From the NCBI RefSeq assembly GCF_018614195.1, contig NZ_JAGGOT010000025.1:30630-84360 (forward strand): a stretch of 53,731 nucleotides of DNA. The letters are read 5' to 3'. Shown one piece after another: positions 33,928 through 41,162 of this stretch. The first letter of the stretch is position 1; the number at the start of each line of letters is the position of its first letter. The DNA comes from Streptomyces sp. ISL-43. GTDB lineage: Bacteria > Actinomycetota > Actinomycetes > Streptomycetales > Streptomycetaceae. A program made the translations under genes and the position numbers. The notes under the pieces were generated by a model. That model had not been told where the DNA came from. It searched no databases and saw nothing but the letters and a program-made list of their open reading frames with translations.

Positions 33928-34115
33928 TCGCCTGCGGCGAGGTAGCGGAAGGCGTGGGTGGAGTTGGCGGGCAGGGCGACGGTCGCGGCGCGGGTGCCGT
34001 CGCCGCGCGCGGCCAGCGGGTGGGCGTGGAGGTTCCAGTGGTTGAAGTCCCCGACCACGCTGACCGGGCCCGCAGGTGTCTCCTCGGGGAGGACGAGTCG
34101 AGCCTTCACGCTCAC
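33864..34115 (-). CDS. Isoamylase early-set (CBM48/AMPK-type) glycogen-binding domain protein
   Basis: 83 residues from a GTG at 34115 that consist of one immunoglobulin-like glycogen-binding domain: VKARLVLPEETPAGPVSVVGDFNHWN, ALPANSTHAFRYLAAGDYWFNDEMAG and a C-terminal LHT. The VVGDFN.W motif and the FRYL...YWF.D strands match the free-standing isoamylase early-set proteins of streptomycetes, which are around 90-100 residues long. It should bind storage or environmental alpha-glucans; no catalytic domain is attached. A LacI-type palindrome lies 31-40 nt upstream of the start, suggesting sugar control. Its 3' side faces the break point of the truncated PQQ gene. Confidence 0.82.
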   Translation of the reverse strand: MSVKARLVLPEETPAGPVSVVGDFNHWNLHAHPLAARGDGTRAATVALPANSTHAFRYLAAGDYWFNDEMAGHHDGTSSHLHT

Positions 34116-34145
34116 CCCCGGCTGAGCGCCTTCCCGCCGGGTCGG

Positions 34146-34155
34146 GAAACGTTTC
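34146..34155. promoter_or_regulatory. LacI-type operator before the glycogen-binding protein gene
   Basis: GAAACGTTTC is a perfect palindrome with a central CG, the form used by LacI/GalR-family regulators. It is 31-40 nt upstream of the GTG of the glycogen-binding protein gene. Confidence 0.45.
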
Positions 34156-34300
34156 GGCTTCGTCCCTTCGGGCGGAACCCGAGTCCGAGGTGCGGACGGC
34201 CGCCGCACCCGCTGGCACGATGCGTCAGTGAATGATCCTTTGCTCCGCGCTCGCCTGGTTCGTGTGCCGGTAAGGGATTCGCGTGCACGCGGGAGGCAGA

Positions 34301-37300
34301 ATGCCGAGTTCCACCCCACCATCCCCCACTCCACCATCCGCTGGCCCGGCCGCCCCACAGGCCGCTCCGCCGTCATCCCGGCGGTCCCCCCGGCCTTGTC
34401 TCGGACGGCGCCTGACCGCGGTCGCCGCGGCGACCGCCCTGCTCCTGCCCGGCCTGTGGCTGATGCCTGGGCTGCCGGCCGCGGCCGCGGCCGCCGACCC
34501 ACCGCCGCTGGCCATGACCGTCACCGTGAGCCTCGACTGGTTCGAGCGCTTCGAGGTCCCGGACGACGGCATCGACGAGGAGGGCGAGTTCTATCCGGAG
34601 GTGAAGATCGGGGACAACGCGCTCCAGACGGGCCGGATCGTCTCCGACGACGCTTTCCATGCCAGCACCATCCCGAACCCGTGGGTCTTCACGCAGCAGG
34701 TCACCCTCTCAGGCGGCCAGACCACGTTCCCCGTCGGCATCCAGATCAAGGACGAGGACGGCGGAACGAACTTCGCGGACGACCGGATGGACATCAGCCC
34801 GCAGAACCAGGACATCGACCTCAACCTCACGTACAACGCCCTCAACGACACCTGGACCGGCGACTCGCTCGCGTACGGGTTCATCCCGCCGGACCCGCCG
34901 TGCTTCGACCGCAGCGGGAACCCGCAGGGCCAGGTGTGCGCCGTGGGCGACGGCGACCCGAACTTCCCCAACGACGGCGACGGCAAGCGGGCCGCGGTCG
35001 GCGTGACCATCACCACGAGCAACCACAGCGATGCCGACGGGGACGGCATCGCCGACCGGTACGAGCGCTTCGGCGTGCGCAACCCGGACGGTTCGATGGC
35101 CGTCGACCTGCCGGCCCTCCAGGCGGACCCGCTGCACAAGGACATCTTCGTCGAACTCGACTACTCGGCGGGATCGCAGCCGTCCCACGAGGCGATTCAG
35201 GCGGTCGAGCACGCCTTCGCGGCGGCCCCGGTGTCCAACCCGGACGGCGCGGACGGCATCACGCTGCACGTCGACTCCGGCGGCCTGCACGACAAGACGG
35301 CCATGGAAGGCGCACCGGAAGGCACCTGCACCGACGGACTGGACAACGACGGCAAGGACGGTGTGGACGGCTCTGATCCGAACTGCAACGACCGCGAACT
35401 GGGCGTCGAGGACTTCAAGGCCACCTGCGACAACGGCATCGACGACGACACGGACGGCAGGCCGGACGACCAGGACCCGGACTGCGTCGTCGGCGACGAC
35501 TTGGGGGGCGGCAACCAGATCGCGTTCCCGCTGGCCAACTGCAACCTCGACACGGAGTATCGCGACACGAAGGCGCGTAATCTGCAGCTGCTGCGCCAGA
35601 AGGCGTTCAACTACGTCCTCTACACCACTAAGGACGTCGACACCGACGGCACCGGCCCCGACACCGGGTGCGACAGCGGCGGCTACGGCAGCGGGACGGA
35701 CGTCATCCTCTACCGCACCGACGCCGGGGGCCTCATGCACGAACTCGGCCACAACCTCGGGCTGGATCATGCGGGCACGGACAAGAACCCGAATTGCAAG
35801 CCCAACTACGTGAGCGTGATGAGCTACTCCATGACCGATGGCATCCCGCGCGTGGGCGGCGGAACGGTCGTCGACTTCTCCCCGGCCCGCATCACCACGT
35901 TCGGCCGGCCCCCCAGCGAAAACGAGCCGGGCCGGTCTCAGGCGGTGCTGCCTGACCTCAAGGAGGACAACCTCCACGAGAACGGCGTGCTCGACCCGCG
36001 GGACGGCGTGAACCAGTTCGTCTTCTCGGACGGTGCGGGTACCGTGCGCACCGTTCCCCTGAACCAGAACCCGGACTGGAACGGCGACAACTCGGCGGGC
36101 TTCGGCGACGACGGCGATGCACGCCAGATCGTCAACATCGACGCGACCGGCGAGAAAGACTGCGCGAACAACACCACCGACGAGTTGCTCAAGGGCCACG
36201 ACGACTGGGCCCGGGTGAACACCTACATGCCGAACCGCTTCCCCAGGGCTGGCGGCGCGCCGCCCGTGAGCGAGGGCCCGCCCCTTCCGACCGCTGAGGA
36301 GGCCGCGCGGATCCGCGCGCTCCGTAACACCACCGACCTCACCGTCACCACGACCGACGCACCGGACCCCGTGGCGGCAGGCGAGCGCCTGACCTGGACG
36401 GTCGGCGTATCCAACCACGGCCCCAACTCGTCCACCTCCACGCAGGTCACCACCACCCTGCCCGCCGACGTCACCGACCCGGTCACCACCGGCCCCTGCC
36501 TGGTCTCCGGCCGGACGGTCACCTGCAACCTCAGCGAGGTGCTGCAGGGGACGCACCGGGAGTACACGATCAGCGCGCAGGTCCCGGCCGACCTGGTCTA
36601 CCGCAACGGCGGCCCGAAGACGATCACCGCCACCTCGACGGTGGCCAACCTCGCAGGGCCGGACGCGCGGACGGCCGACAACACCGCCACCGCCGATACC
36701 CGGGTCATCGCCAAGGCCGACGTGTCGATCACCGACGCCCGGGCCACCAGCCCGCTGGAGGTGCTGATCGGCGAGCCCGGCACCGCCTCGATCGAGGTCA
36801 CCGTGGCCAACGCCGGCCCGTCCAGCCCGGTCGACACCCTGCTGACCACCACGGCCGGCGCCGATGCCGGCGTCACCGTCACACCGGCGACGCAGACCGC
36901 GCAGCAGACGGCGCTGCGCGTGGGCACGCCGCAGAAGGCCACGTACGCGGTGCAGCTCGCGTGCACCTCGCCGGGTGTCAAGCAGGTGCGGCTCGACTCC
37001 CGCGTGGCGCTGAAGAACGCCGAGGACGTCGACCCGGACCCTGGCAACAACACCGCGTCCACGTCGTTCCGGATCGACTGCGTGGTACCCGTCGCGATCA
37101 ACGTCCGGCCGGGCGGCTTCCCCAACTCCATCAACCTCAACACCGACGCCACCCTGGCCGCGCTGACCACCCGGGTCGGCGAGTACGGCCTGCCGCTGGC
37201 CTTCGACGCGACGGCCGTCGACGTGTCCCAGACGTACTGGGGCCTGCGGGAACGGCTGTTCAACACCGCCACCCCGGCCGGCGCCCGGGAGCTCCACGGC

Positions 37301-37498
37301 AGGGGCCACCCCGGTGACTCCTACGAGCTGGACGAGCGGACCCGCGACGGCGACACCGACCTCGTCCTGCACTTCAAGCCGAGTGAGTCGGGACTGACCC
37401 TCGCCTCCACCCGGGCCTGCCTGAAGGGCAAGTACCGGGCCGCGGGCGGACAGGTGTACACGTACCTCGGCTGCGACTCCGTGAGGGTGGTGAACTGA
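34301..37498 (+). CDS. Large secreted metzincin-type metalloprotease with metal-binding and DUF11 repeats
   Basis: 1065 residues from an ATG with GGGAGG 4 nt before it (a GTG at 34283 has none). A long basic leader and hydrophobic stretch (about 40-65) form the signal peptide. The zinc site HELGHNLGLDH is at 480-490 (ligands His480, His484, His490; catalytic Glu481), with a Met-turn-like VMSYSM near 506-512, so it is a metzincin peptidase. Before it are DADGDGIADRYE and two cysteine-bracketed Asp-rich units of the form CxxGxDxDxxDGxxDxxDPxC (about 343-362 and 376-395). Two DUF11-type repeats (about 680-800 and 810-930) and a novel C-terminal domain follow. No cell-wall anchor is seen. The substrate is unknown. 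Confidence 0.88.
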   Translation: MPSSTPPSPTPPSAGPAAPQAAPPSSRRSPRPCLGRRLTAVAAATALLLPGLWLMPGLPAAAAAADPPPLAMTVTVSLDWFERFEVPDDGIDEEGEFYPEVKIGDNALQTGRIVSDDAFHASTIPNPWVFTQQVTLSGGQTTFPVGIQIKDEDGGTNFADDRMDISPQNQDIDLNLTYNALNDTWTGDSLAYGFIPPDPPCFDRSGNPQGQVCAVGDGDPNFPNDGDGKRAAVGVTITTSNHSDADGDGIADRYERFGVRNPDGSMAVDLPALQADPLHKDIFVELDYSAGSQPSHEAIQAVEHAFAAAPVSNPDGADGITLHVDSGGLHDKTAMEGAPEGTCTDGLDNDGKDGVDGSDPNCNDRELGVEDFKATCDNGIDDDTDGRPDDQDPDCVVGDDLGGGNQIAFPLANCNLDTEYRDTKARNLQLLRQKAFNYVLYTTKDVDTDGTGPDTGCDSGGYGSGTDVILYRTDAGGLMHELGHNLGLDHAGTDKNPNCKPNYVSVMSYSMTDGIPRVGGGTVVDFSPARITTFGRPPSENEPGRSQAVLPDLKEDNLHENGVLDPRDGVNQFVFSDGAGTVRTVPLNQNPDWNGDNSAGFGDDGDARQIVNIDATGEKDCANNTTDELLKGHDDWARVNTYMPNRFPRAGGAPPVSEGPPLPTAEEAARIRALRNTTDLTVTTTDAPDPVAAGERLTWTVGVSNHGPNSSTSTQVTTTLPADVTDPVTTGPCLVSGRTVTCNLSEVLQGTHREYTISAQVPADLVYRNGGPKTITATSTVANLAGPDARTADNTATADTRVIAKADVSITDARATSPLEVLIGEPGTASIEVTVANAGPSSPVDTLLTTTAGADAGVTVTPATQTAQQTALRVGTPQKATYAVQLACTSPGVKQVRLDSRVALKNAEDVDPDPGNNTASTSFRIDCVVPVAINVRPGGFPNSINLNTDATLAALTTRVGEYGLPLAFDATAVDVSQTYWGLRERLFNTATPAGARELHGRGHPGDSYELDERTRDGDTDLVLHFKPSESGLTLASTRACLKGKYRAAGGQVYTYLGCDSVRVVN

Positions 37499-37514
37499 CA
37501 CCCGGCGCGGACCG

Positions 37515-37562
37515 GACATGCCGCAGGGCTCCCACCCCGGGGTGGGAGCCCTGCGGCATGTC
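37515..37562. terminator. Perfect 48-nt palindrome after the metalloprotease gene
   Basis: The sequence from 37515 to 37562 is completely self-complementary (24 bp; as RNA a 22-bp stem with a CCGG loop). It starts 17 nt after the metalloprotease stop, so it is a very stable terminator-type hairpin. Confidence 0.8.
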
Positions 37563-37566
37563 GGCG

Positions 37567-37760
37567 ACGGGCACGGCCGCCGGCGGAGGCGGCCGGTGCA
37601 TGGACGACCTCCCCGCGTCCGCTGTGGATGTGGACCACCGGAAGCCCCTCGCCCTCGGCGGGGCGGACACACGGCAATGTTCAAGTGCTGTGCCGGGGCT
37701 GCCACAAGCTCAAGACGAGTACCGAATTCGGGGCCCGCTGTCGCCCCGCACGTCACCGCC
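37567..37760 (+). pseudogene. HNH endonuclease C-terminal remnant with a frameshift
   Basis: One frame gives LPASAVDVDHRKPLALGGADT, the H-N-containing beta-beta-alpha start. The continuation GNVQVLCRGCHKLKTSTEFG, with the CxxC...K end, is in a different frame. A 1-2 nt change near 37670-37677 separates them. Joined, they make the core of a small HNH nuclease; the N-terminus is missing as well. Confidence 0.65.
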
Positions 37761-38006
37761 TCGCACGGACCCTGACCAGGTCCACACGAGCGCGGAAGGG
37801 ACGCAGTGTAGGCGCGCACGCCGTACGAGCATGACCGACTTCCCCCTCTGACCAGTTGCCGAGCTCGGCTCATGGGCAACGCTCGCGTCTGTTTGACACC
37901 GGGTCAATTGCCGTACACCCAGGGCGAGAAGGCTTCCCCTGGGCTTCCATGGGGGTTCATGTGTGCGATGCATGTCACCGGGGTGCAGGGTTCGCATGCG
38001 CTACTG

Positions 38007-38020
38007 TGCAACGCGTTGCA
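38007..38020. promoter_or_regulatory. 14-bp palindrome in the promoter of the lipoprotein/OmpA pair
   Basis: TGCAACGCGTTGCA is a perfect palindrome with a central CG, as in LacI/GalR operators. It overlaps a possible -10 box (TACTGT, 38002-38007) and lies 23 nt before the lipoprotein ATG. A TTGACA inside a small inverted repeat (TTGAC/GTCAA) is found at 37894. Confidence 0.45.
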
Positions 38021-38042
38021 GTGGGCGGGGCGAGGGGGAAGC

Positions 38043-38645
38043 ATGATCCGTGAGATACAGGGTCGGACCGGTCTTGGGCACCGAAGTCGGCACGGAATGA
38101 CGCAAGTCGCGGCGAAGGTGGCCGCCGTCGGCCTCATTGCGGTCGTAACGCTTTCGCTGAGCGGGTGCGGGGGTGGCGACTCGGGTGGTGCGCCGGACGG
38201 CAAGAAGCCGGCCGCCGAAAAGCCGGCCGCCGCGGACCCCAAGGGCATGGGTCTGGAGATGAAGGGCGCGAACGGCGCGGTGCTCACCATCGACTCCGTG
38301 CAGCGGTACGAGGGCGGTGTGGTGACCGTCCGCGGCGAGATGCGCAACGACGGCAAGGTGGCGCTGAACACCGGCCACTGGACCGGCGGCAACGATCTGT
38401 CGCTGAAGAACGGCTACTCCTCGTCGGGTGCCTCCCTGGCAGACCTCAAGGGCAAGAAGCGCTACTACCCACTGCGGGACACCCAGGGCAACTGCCTGTG
38501 CAACCAGTTCCACACGGTCTTCCAGCCCGGCGACACGGCCCCGGTCTTCGTCCAGTTCCCGGCGCCGCCGGAGGGCACCACAGAGGTCGACTTCGCCATG
38601 CCGACCTTTGGCACCGCCCCCGTCAAGATCACGGTCGCGCAGTGA
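38043..38645 (+). CDS. Secreted lipoprotein of unknown function
   Basis: About 200 residues. The signal ends in the lipobox LSGC (…VVTLSLSGCGGGDSGG), followed by a Lys/Pro/Ala-rich tether and a beta-rich domain with one close cysteine pair (GNCLCNQF). The overall look, with VTVRGEMRNDGKVALN and TAPVFVQFPAPPEGTTEVDFAMPTF, resembles an immunoglobulin-like DUF4352-type domain. I use the ATG at 38043 because GAGGGGG stands before it; the ATG at 38097 is possible. The stop overlaps the GTG start of the OmpA-like gene (GTGA), so the two are made together and may act together at the cell surface. Confidence 0.8.
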   Translation: MIREIQGRTGLGHRSRHGMTQVAAKVAAVGLIAVVTLSLSGCGGGDSGGAPDGKKPAAEKPAAADPKGMGLEMKGANGAVLTIDSVQRYEGGVVTVRGEMRNDGKVALNTGHWTGGNDLSLKNGYSSSGASLADLKGKKRYYPLRDTQGNCLCNQFHTVFQPGDTAPVFVQFPAPPEGTTEVDFAMPTFGTAPVKITVAQ

Positions 38646-39283
38646 GGCCGGCGACGACGGCACGCACCGCTGCCGCCCGGCTCGCGGCCTGCGCACTCAC
38701 CGCTGTATGCCTGACGACTTTCCTCGGTCTGCACGACGCCCCTGCGGCCCGTGCCGACCCCCCGCTCAGCGCCTCGCCCGAGCCGCCGCCGGTCCCGGTC
38801 GATCCGCACGCCGAGGTCCTGGAGCTGGAGAAGGGCGCGGAGCTAGCCCCTCCGGTGGTGGTCGACATCCTCTCGGTTTCCGGAGACCTGTCCGGCGACT
38901 CGGGGCGCGAGGAATCGAACGACGACATCAAGCTGACCCTCCAGTCCGAGGTCCTCTTCGCCAAGGACAGCGCGGAGCTGAGCGGCCGCGCCGACGCCCG
39001 GATCGCCGAGGTCGCCAAGGAGATCAGGGAGAACGACCCGTGGAAGGTCACGGTCCGTGGCTTCACCGACAACCTGGGGACGTACGCCCACGGCAAAACC
39101 CTCTCCACGAAGCGCGCCGAGGCCGTACACAAGGCGCTCGCCGCGGAGTTGGGTGCATCCGGGATCGCCTACGAGGTGGCCGGCAAGAGCGAGGACGACC
39201 CCATCGCGGACAACTCCACCGAGGAGGGCCGGAAGAAGAACCGACGGGTGGAGATCTCGTTCGGGCGGGGGCCGGAGGAGTAG
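38642..39283 (+). CDS. Secreted OmpA-family peptidoglycan-binding protein
   Basis: 213 residues with a signal peptide (ARLAACALTAVCLTTFLGL, cleavage near APAARA). The C-terminal OmpA_C domain is clear: LQSEVLFAKDSAELSGRADARIAEVAKEI, VTVRGFTDNLGTYAHGKTLSTKRAEAVHKALA and KSEDDPIADNSTEEGRKKNRRVEISF. The Asp and Arg that bind diaminopimelate can be placed in GFTDN and the terminal KNRRVEI. In a Gram-positive cell it would be an extracellular peptidoglycan-binding protein. It is coupled to the upstream lipoprotein by a 4-nt overlap. Confidence 0.9.
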   Translation: MRPATTARTAAARLAACALTAVCLTTFLGLHDAPAARADPPLSASPEPPPVPVDPHAEVLELEKGAELAPPVVVDILSVSGDLSGDSGREESNDDIKLTLQSEVLFAKDSAELSGRADARIAEVAKEIRENDPWKVTVRGFTDNLGTYAHGKTLSTKRAEAVHKALAAELGASGIAYEVAGKSEDDPIADNSTEEGRKKNRRVEISFGRGPEE

Positions 39284-39351
39284 GGCGCAATCGGTCGACG
39301 GATTGTCCCCTGCCGGGATTTCACCTCGGGACACAAGCGCGTCTTGCCGCC

Positions 39352-39990
39352 GATCAGGCGTTCGACGGTGTTCCGTTCCTTGCAGAGATCGGCGTCGTGG
39401 CTGACGGGCAGGCCGCCTCGTGCGCCTTCCCCCTTTCGGTTCGCGGCCTGGTCTCTCTTCTCCGAGATGACCGCCTTGATGTTGCGTTTGCGCAGGTAGG
39501 AGCGGTTGCCGCGGGACGAGTAGGCCTTGTCTGCGGCGACCGCGCCGGGCCGGGTGCGGGGCCGGCCGACGGGCAGACGGACCCGCGTCTTCCCGAGTAC
39601 GGGGATGAATTGAGGACTGTCCGCGGCCTGCCCAGCGGTCAGGACCAACGCAAGCGGGCGGCATCGCCGGTGCGCGGCCAGATGAGTCTTGCTGGTCAGC
39701 CCGCCGCGGGATCTGCCGAGCAGGGCTTCCTTGAGGCGGAGCTTGCGTCCGCGCCGGACACGTCGACGCCCGGTCTGTTCTGTTCCTCCGGGCCGCGCAT
39801 CACCGCCCCTTTTTGCCGGGCTTCCTCCTGCTCCCGCGCGGCCTCTTCCAGGGCCTCCATGAGATCCTTGCCGGCACGCATCCCGGCGGCGTCGTGGTGG
39901 GCGCGGACGGTAGCGGAGTCCACGCTGACCAGCGACAGGTCGGTCTCACTCCGCCGCGCGGCCTCGGCGATCAGGCCCTGTGGCGCGTTG
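39352..39990 (-). mobile_element. IS5-family transposase remnant
   Basis: On the minus strand, SETDLSLVSVDSATVRAHHDAAGMRAGKDLMEALEEA is followed, in another frame, by RLKEALLGRSRGGLTSKTHLAA. It then continues as LVLTAGQAADSPQFIPVLGKTRVRLPVGRPRTRPGAVAADKAYSSRGNRSYLRKRNIKAVI and ends at RNTVERLI. This is the DDE region of an IS5-type transposase. It has a frameshift near 39740-39760, lacks about the first 100 residues, and its C-terminus is cut after ERL. No intact inverted repeats are visible, so it cannot move. Confidence 0.8.
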
Positions 39991-40059
39991 TGGCACAGCC
40001 TCCCGCAGTACGTCGGACAAGGCGCGCGGCTTTCGCTGCTCGGCGCTGGAACGCAGGGC

Positions 40060-40254
40060 CTATCGCTGCGGGGCGGCGAGTTGGCGTTCGAGGGGTGTGC
40101 GGTAGCAGGGGGTGATGCGGGTGTCTGCGAGGAAGGTGGTCATGCGGTTGGTCTCCTCTTCTACGGCGGTGCGGGCCGCCTGGCCCGGATCGGTGAGGAG
40201 GGCATGGCTGATGTGTCCGTCGGGGTGTTGGGCCCAGGCGCCGACGATGTGGCC
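40060..40254 (-). pseudogene. Winged-helix DNA-binding (HTH_42/AlkZ-type) C-terminal fragment
   Basis: The minus-strand frame ending at 40060 reads GHIVGAWAQHPDGHISHALLTD, then RMTTFLADTRITPCYRTPLERQL. This is the ending (VDG.IVG.W ... TP.FRTPLER.L) of winged-helix proteins of the DNA glycosylase AlkZ/HTH_42 family. There is a stop just upstream in frame, so about 300 residues are missing. Confidence 0.5.
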
Positions 40255-40420
40255 GTTTCACCAGATGGAAGATGGTGTGGTCGCCCTCGCCGACGACCTT
40301 CGGGTTGACGACGGTGCTCTGCTCCTGGGTGACGAACGACTTGACCACCTTGGTGCCGGGCAGGGCGCGCTGGAGCTGGACGCCGAGGCTGTCGGTGTCG
40401 CACGGGTCAAGCCTCGGCAT
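40255..40420 (-). pseudogene. NAD(P)-binding F420-reductase-like fragment
   Basis: LGVQLQRALPGTKVVKSFVTQEQSTVVNP followed by GEGDHTIF is the middle of an NADPH-dependent F420 reductase-type Rossmann protein (the strand after the cofactor site and its next helix). It is joined downstream to the winged-helix fragment and has no N-terminal GxGxxG motif. It is divergent from the WYL regulator, with only 5 nt between an ATG at 40420 and the WYL ATG. Confidence 0.55.
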
Positions 40421-40425
40421 CACAA

Positions 40426-41103
40426 ATGACGAGTGACACGACCGCCCGGATGCTGCGCCTGCTGTCCCTGCTGCAGACCCGGCGGGAATGGGCCGGCCTC
40501 GACCTGGCCGACCGGCTCGGGGTGACCGTGCGCACCGTACGCCGCGACATCGACCGGCTGCGCGAGCTGGGCTACCCGGTCGACAGCGCCCGCGGTCACG
40601 GCGGCGGCTACCGCCTGGCCTCCGGCACAGACCTGCCACCGCTCCTCCTGGACGACGAGGAGGCCGTAGCCGTCGCTGTTGCCCTGCGCACCGCCGCGGG
40701 CGGACTCACCGGGATCGAGGAGACGGCCCTGCGTGCGCTGGCCAAGCTGGAACAGGTCCTGCCCCGCCGCCTGCGCGGCCAGGTCACCGCACTCCAGGGG
40801 GCCGTCGCCGGCATCACCTGGGAGGACCGCGGACCACGCGCCGACCCCGCCCTCCTCGCCGCGCTCGCCGTCGCGTGCCGAGACCACGAGATCATCACCT
40901 TCGACTACAGCACCCGCTCCGGCGCGACCGCGGCCCGCCGCGTCGAGCCCTGCCACCTGGTCGCCTCGGGCAGCCTCTGGTACCTCCTTGCCCACGACGT
41001 CACCCTCGCGGCCCTGGGCGCCGACTACACCCTCGATGCCGACCCGCAGGTCATCCGCCACCTCCACGACACGGCCTACCGCACCCTGCGCGCCACGGGA
41101 TGA
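40426..41103 (+). CDS. YafY-type HTH/WYL transcriptional regulator, probably internally deleted
   Basis: 225 residues, versus about 310-330 for the family. The N-terminal DeoR-like HTH (TARMLRLLSLLQTRREWAGLDLADRLGVTVRTVRRDIDRLRELGYPV) and the start of the WYL domain (ITFDYSTRSG..AARRVEPCHLVASGSLWYLLAHD) are intact. Then the protein jumps to LGADYTLDADPQVIRHLHDTAYRTL, a C-terminal end that normally follows 80-90 further residues. The frame is kept. The missing part includes the WCX region, so ligand sensing is probably lost. The neighbouring reductase gene it would control is a fragment. Confidence 0.75.
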   Translation: MTSDTTARMLRLLSLLQTRREWAGLDLADRLGVTVRTVRRDIDRLRELGYPVDSARGHGGGYRLASGTDLPPLLLDDEEAVAVAVALRTAAGGLTGIEETALRALAKLEQVLPRRLRGQVTALQGAVAGITWEDRGPRADPALLAALAVACRDHEIITFDYSTRSGATAARRVEPCHLVASGSLWYLLAHDVTLAALGADYTLDADPQVIRHLHDTAYRTLRATG

Positions 41104-41115
41104 AGTCCGGACAAC

Positions 41116-41150
41116 GCAGCAGGCCCAGGTCGCCGACCCGGGCCTGCTGC
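41116..41150. terminator. Bidirectional terminator between WYL regulator and amylase gene
   Basis: An 11-bp perfect stem (41116-41126 with 41140-41150) encloses a smaller GGTC/GACC stem. It lies between the convergent ends of the WYL and amylase genes. Confidence 0.75.
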
Positions 41151-41162
41151 GATGACCGGTGG

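Noticed and set aside
34709..37879. A 1056-residue minus-strand open frame opposite the metalloprotease
   Set aside because: The plus strand has a signal peptide, zinc site and ribosome-binding site; the minus frame has no domain.
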